Assembly: GCA_038496675.1 (NCBI GenBank)
Contig: CM076667.1
Location: 18,870,590-18,934,589 of the forward strand
Origin: Rachycentron canadum
Lineage: Eukaryota; Chordata; Actinopteri; Carangiformes; Rachycentridae
Length of the DNA stretch: 64,000 nucleotides
Direction: 5' to 3'
Below the pieces are notes generated by a model that worked only from the letters and a program-made list of their open reading frames with translations, was not told the DNA's origin and did no database searches. Within the stretch, counting starts at the first letter, position 1. Every line of letters begins with the position of its first letter. Positions 59,501-64,000 of the stretch are shown here, one piece after another. Made by a program: the position numbers and the translations under genes.

Positions 59501-59859
59501 TTTTTTTTGCCTCTTGTTATTTTCCATGGAAACTTGAGGTCACTAACCAGCGTGATGTTTCTACTTTTTAGATTGTGTTAAAACCAAAAAGGCATTCGTT
59601 TACAGCCGCAACAATTTCTCAAGACGTCAACATTTCTATATATAAATTTGAGGATTTACTGCCTTTGTTTGCCACATATATCATAAATAAAATACAACCA
59701 ATAATATAAATAGTCAATGTTTAATTTTTTGTTTGCTTGCTTTTAACTAATTTTAAATCCACTGTTGGAGCCACCTCCAACAGCCAGAAAGCAGAGCCTG
59801 GAGTTAAAACGACTTTGTTCCACGGGCAGTAAAACAATTTCAACGGCGCAGTTTGAATA

Positions 59860-60080
59860 TTTCTGCTGCAGCTACATTCCATGTGTGTGAGCAATTCCTC
59901 TTCTCAGGTTTGCACCAGCGTGTCATGCCATCATGACTGTTTTCTGAGATTATTATGGTAACAGCAGCGGCTAAAAATAGCGGCCTGCTCAGTCTGTCAG
60001 GGTTATTCTTGGTGTGTCTCTGAGCAGGCCCATGAGTGTGGGTGATTCCCCCTCTGGCAGTGACATTGTCTAGAGCCTGT
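59860..60080. promoter_or_regulatory. Candidate enhancer with MEF2 and TEAD sites
   Basis: A repeat-free, higher-complexity block. It contains CTAAAAATAG (59971-59980, perfect MEF2 consensus) and CATTCCA (59875-59881, TEAD/M-CAT). No reading frame. Looks like a tissue enhancer by texture; not tested. Confidence 0.35.
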
Positions 60081-60570
60081 GTCCCATAGCAGGAAGATGC
60101 AATAAAGAAATAACTGTTAAGACGGTCACATGTGAAACTCTTATTGAAGAGTGGGCTGAAATGTTTCTGGATCTCACTAACTCACAAACACAAACTCACT
60201 ACTTATGTTAACTTTACAGTACAAGTCTATATTGAAAAAAGTCAAACCCCTTCAACAACCTGTAGATGTTTCTTTCTTATATGAAGAGGTCATTCACCTC
60301 TTTACAGCGAGATGCTGGAAGTGAAGCAGAAGGAAATAGAGGAAAAATATAATAAAGGAGGAGTTGAGAAATGGATAAACCTCTATAGACTGTAATACTG
60401 GCAGAAATCAGGAGGAGGAAGGAAAAAATAAATAAAACAAAGGAAATTATTCCTTCAATTAACTGAAGATTTTGAAATTATTCTAGGAAAAGCTCCCCAC
60501 ACATTCGGGAACATTTTATTTGAGTTATAGACTGAACTGTGGATGTTTTGAAGGCTAAGACAGCAGAGAA

Positions 60571-60965
60571 ATAAACTTTAGTGATACAGCGCTTTTTGCA
60601 GACATTAATCACAAAGTGTTTCAAAAGTAAAATGAAATGAAAACAAGAAAGTAAAGTAAAAACACCGGATAAAATATACAAGACAAAAGAGGATCGCCGC
60701 TCATAAAAGCCTGTGTGAACAGATGCTTTTCAGTGGCTTTTTAAAAGAGTCAAAGGAGTCCAAGGATCTCAGATGTAGTGGGAGGCTGTTCTTGAGTGTG
60801 GGAGCTGTTAAAGTGTGTTGGTGGTCCGCTGACAAGACCCCGGGTGGAGGACCTAAGAGGTCGACTCGTGGTGCGTGGTTGAAGATCAGTGAGGTATCTC
60901 CATGCAGAGCTCTTAAAAAGAACGGGAGAGTCCATTTCCTTTCGTGACACAGCAGATCGAGGTTG
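60571..60965 (+). repeat. Antisense retroposon-derived block with tail (copy 2)
   Basis: It begins with ACAGCGCTTTTTGCAGACAT and the CACAAAGTGTTTCA phrase shared with 6711-6830. It continues with AGGCTGTTCTTGAGTGTGGG and AAGATCAGTGAGGTATCTCC, phrases of a common teleost repeat. Confidence 0.6.
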
Positions 60966-60994
60966 GGCTTTACTTTGTAGATAAAAGTGCCAAG

Positions 60995-61250
60995 AAATGC
61001 AGCGGTTAGCACCGTCACCTCCCCGGGCATGGAGCCTTTCTGTGTGGAGTTTGCCTGTTCCTCCTGTGTCTGCATGGGTTCCCTCCAGGTTCCTCCCACA
61101 GTCCAAAGACATGCACATTTGGTTAACTGGTGACTCTAAATTACCCGTAGACTGGCAACCTGTCCAGAACCTGCCCTCACCCATTGTCACCTGGGATTGG
61201 CTGTGGCCCAGCATGGAGAAGCTGAATAGGATGGATGGAAGGAGCAGGAT
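60995..61250 (+). repeat. Common teleost SINE-like repeat
   Basis: GCAGCGGTTAGCACCGTCAC, TTTCTGTGTGGAGTTTGCCT, CACAGTCCAAAGACATGCAC, GGTGACTCTAAATTACCCGT, then GACTGGCAACCTGTCCAGAA and a GGATGGATGGA tail. These phrases in this order are characteristic of a very abundant fish interspersed repeat with a tRNA-like head. The middle is shortened. Confidence 0.8.
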
Positions 61251-62100
61251 CCAGTGAAAGTCCTACTGTGTTCATCAAAGCTCAACCGACCGGGTTTAAG
61301 TAATACTGCACTCTTAGCCAGAACAGATGAAAATCCGTCTTCCTTTTGTCCCGGTTTTTCAAAGCAAAATTGGTGTGAATCACTTCAGATACAGACTCGT
61401 AAATAACCCAGTGACATAAGTGCATAATGTAGTATAACCTTTCTCTGTGTTATTTACTGGTTTTGAAGAAACATGATCTGTTTCTAATTCTAGTTCACAG
61501 CTTAAATTGATGTTGGGGTTGTGTTGATTAAAGTCTGTGCACCAAGTACATAAAATCAGTGTCTACTTGTTCTCACAGCACGCTCTTCAGTGTTATAGCA
61601 GTAAAAGTCAGTGGAAATGTTGATGGGGATCGTGAATGAAAAATACATTCACCCACTCAGTGACAAACTGGAAGAGGGATAATACAGGTGCATTATCAGC
61701 AACTTAGCAGCTGCAGCTTTACTGGTTGAACTGGGAAGAAAAAAATTAAATTAAAAATCTCTACAGGAACAAAATAAATGCCAATAACTTATTTTTGAAT
61801 GTATTCATTTATGACCTGGTTGGAGGAACATTTCAGTTTCATCTGTAGAAACATCAGAGATTCACAGTCACCAAACACATTTCTTCCTACAATGTGTTTG
61901 TAATGTGGTTGAAATAATCTATAATCTCTAAACCATGTGCTGAAACAGCATCATGATGTACATGAACATATATGGCGATTATAATAAATGCTACAATTTC
62001 CTGAGTATGCGTGAGTCTTTTTCTCCCGTCTTGTCATATCTGCATCATCGTTGTTTCCAAGCTAGTGTGCACTGTGCTTGACAGCGGTGCTTCCTCTTTT
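61251..62100. other. Upstream region of the chemokine gene
   Basis: No gene. I looked for NF-kB and interferon-type sites and saw no convincing match by eye. Confidence 0.4.
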
Positions 62101-62107
62101 TTTTGCA

Positions 62108-62114
62108 TATATAA
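62108..62114 (+). promoter_or_regulatory. TATA box of the chemokine gene
   Basis: TATATAA in GCATATATAAGACC lies about 100 bases before the ATG. This places the start of transcription near 62138 and excludes the in-frame upstream open stretch from the protein. Confidence 0.7.
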
Positions 62115-62208
62115 GACCAGAGCTCTCAGCTTCAACTCTCAGACTTTGAGAAGCTTGTGCCTGAATAACGGAGCTGTTTCCAGCCGTGAACCGTGCAGCG
62201 CTCTGAAG

Positions 62209-63648
62209 ATGTGGACGCCTCTCTCCATTGCCCGCTGGGTCCTTCTACTCACTGTGGCTGTTGTGCTGGTCTATGTGACACAAGGTAAAACTGAACTTCT
62301 TGCTGCTCTGAAACATGTGCATCTGGTGTTTGAATCCCATGTGGAAAACAGGTGCAGCTCAAGTAGAGCTGAAATTATTTGTCAATTAATTAATTCTATT
62401 GATCATCAAACAAACAAAAAAAAAGTTTGGTTGAAGCAAGTTCTTAATAGTGAGAATTTGCATTGGAAGCATTTTAAATGTCACATGTTGCCTCCTAGGA
62501 AATTACTTCAATAGGAATCATGAGTTTGGAAAAAAGCAACTATTCAATTCCTATTTTAAGTTTTTGTAGCATTCACCAAATTATATTTAATATCTATTTC
62601 ATGAACATACTGATACAACAGTAGGACCGATTTCAATTCAAATACCTTTGATTTTACTGTAATTTTATGTAATTAATGATTTTTTTTTAGCACTTCCCAG
62701 CTTTATATAATAGGTGTCATTGTAACTGACAGGACGGAGCCCAAAATATACACAAAAAAAATTCATTTTCATTTCAATATTTTATCACAAAATCAAAATA
62801 TCTAATAATAATACAATAATAATAATAATAACTAAATTTTGAAAATTTGACAAAAAGATAGAACTTTATATTTATAAATAATGAAAAGGCTGAATTAATA
62901 TGAACTTTGAGAAAATGGTGGAAATACAGGATAAAAGTCTAATGTAAGAGAACTTAAAATTATATACAGTGATGATAACATGTCATGTTTGACAGCATTT
63001 CAGCTTTTGTCCAAGTGGTTTTATTGGCTATCCTTCCCAATGCCTTTGAGTGGGCGAGCGCTGAGTATAATTGAGTTTAATCGCATTGATCATAACTCTT
63101 TATAATTAACATTTACAGCAGAAACATTTGTCCATGAAATCAGTTCTTGAAAAGCTTAGTTTAAGTGCGAGCTGGTGATGCAGCGGGAACAGTGTGAACA
63201 GTTTGGATGACGGGTACCTGCCAGTGCAACAGCTCATTCTTAAGTGACTGATAATGGAAGAAGTGGTGATATAATGATGAATAATGACAGTATCTCTCTC
63301 TCTCTCTCGCTCTTTTGCAGTGGACTCCTATGTCCCCAGTGTCCAGTTACCCTGCTGTTTCAATGGCACCGCGAGGAAGATAGACCCGATCAAAAAATGC
63401 CATGAACAGAAACCACGAAAGAACTGTGACAGCCACAAGTTTGTGTAAGTTCACTCAGATTTTGACCGTACCCACCTCTCTGCAGTGGCTCTCATGTCTA
63501 ATTTGGCCTCTGATTGAGGAGTCAAAAAACATTCAGATAATGAAGATGTCTGTTTGTGCCTCTGTTTCCTGTTTCTAGGGTTCAAGACAAGGGTGGTAAA
63601 CATTGGTGCCTCCAACCAACTCCGTGGCTTCACAACCTGATAAAAAAG
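62209..63648 (+). CDS. CC chemokine-like protein (partial, runs off the window)
   Basis: Small secreted attractant for leukocytes. Exons seen: 62209-62284, 63321-63444, 63579-63648, joined in phases 1 and 2; the last ends in phase 0 at AAG|GTGAGC, so at least one more exon lies beyond 64000. Exon 1 gives a signal peptide (residues about 1-25, VLLLTVAVVLVYV). The mature part has the adjacent CC pair (LPCCFNG), 22 residues to the third cysteine (KNC) and 15 to the fourth (HWC), the classic spacing. The strand motif HKFVVQDKGGKHWC and PWLHNLIKK (the C-terminal helix start) fit. The first two introns, after the signal peptide and after the third-cysteine strand, fit the CC chemokine pattern. An extra cysteine (IKKC) and an N-glycosylation site (NGT) are unusual. 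I cannot assign a CCL number. Confidence 0.82.
62285..63320 (+). other. Chemokine intron 1
   Basis: AT-rich, with an (AAT)n run at 62808-62831 and a (TC)n run just before the acceptor (63293-63311). No exon seen. Confidence 0.55.
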
Positions 63649-64000
63649 GTGAGCAAAAAAAAAAAAAAAATCAGACAGACCACGTCCAGTTGTTCATCTT
63701 ATTATGGTTTAAATTTTGTGGGTCTGGAGCATTTAGAACTAATTAAGCTGCATTAGTTTTACTTATGATGATGCAATGTGAATTTTTACAACCTAAATCT
63801 GTAAACACAACAAAATAACAACATCCCCATTCAGGTTTGTACAGATTTCAACCACAAATTAAAGTATTAAACCTGACTAGACGTTGTGAGTACAACACTA
63901 ATTTACTAATACTTTTACTTTACTTTCACTATGGTCAATCTACAGATACAACAAAACTAATCATTTAAAAAATAAAATACAAAAGGTGTTACATATTGAA
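63649..64000 (+). other. Chemokine intron 3 (to window end)
   Basis: Poly(A) run after the donor, then AT-rich sequence. No fourth exon is visible before the edge. Confidence 0.5.

Noticed and set aside
62011..62208. Extension of the chemokine N terminus upstream of the ATG at 62209
   Set aside because: The TATA box at 62108 puts the start of transcription inside this stretch, and the ATG at 62209 begins a normal signal peptide.

Overview
This is eukaryotic nuclear DNA from a bony fish, probably a percomorph-like teleost. The genes are intron-rich vertebrate orthologues with short introns. The intergenic DNA is AT-rich and full of CA/GT microsatellites and interspersed repeats of types I recognise from teleosts (a Tc1-like transposon, antisense LINE-derived blocks, a tRNA-SINE-like block). 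No operon, CRISPR, phage or plasmid signal is present.

Layout, left to right: an AT-rich tandem repeat (1-1990) lies in an intron of a gene that enters from the left and ends at 3117. I read that gene as the 3' end of rnf31 (HOIP, the LUBAC E3 ligase, + strand). Next comes irf9 (+, CDS 4518-10663, nine coding exons, 469 aa). Convergent to it is emc9 (-, 14363-12422, five exons, 205 aa). Then comes a minus-strand gene for a secreted protein built of Pro/Gln-rich tandem repeats (17450-15867, 465 aa) that I cannot assign to a family. It is followed by an nceh1-type neutral cholesterol ester hydrolase (+, 18538-22232, five exons, 406 aa). A repeat-rich stretch of about 15 kb follows, with no supportable gene but a decayed Tc1-like element. 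Then come tnfsf10/TRAIL (+, 37813-46345, six exons, 283 aa), msl2 (-, 56506-51246, three coding exons, 609 aa) with a GC-rich promoter up to about 57.8 kb, and the first three exons of a CC chemokine-like gene (+, 62209 to beyond the end).

In mammals RNF31, IRF9 and EMC9 lie close together, and NCEH1 and TNFSF10 are neighbours on a different chromosome. This window joins the two blocks and adds msl2 and a chemokine. Four products act in innate immunity or cell death: HOIP, IRF9, TRAIL and the chemokine. The irf9 promoter carries visible GAS-like and ISRE-like sites.

Points most worth a second look are the unassigned P/Q-rich secreted gene, two GC-AG introns in adjacent minus-strand genes where the nearby GT donor would truncate the protein, an irf9 splice donor that is also the first unit of a GT microsatellite, a chemokine with an odd fifth cysteine, and several non-repeat non-coding blocks that look like enhancer candidates. 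All exon boundaries were read by eye from splice signals, phase and recalled family sequence; no alignment was run.
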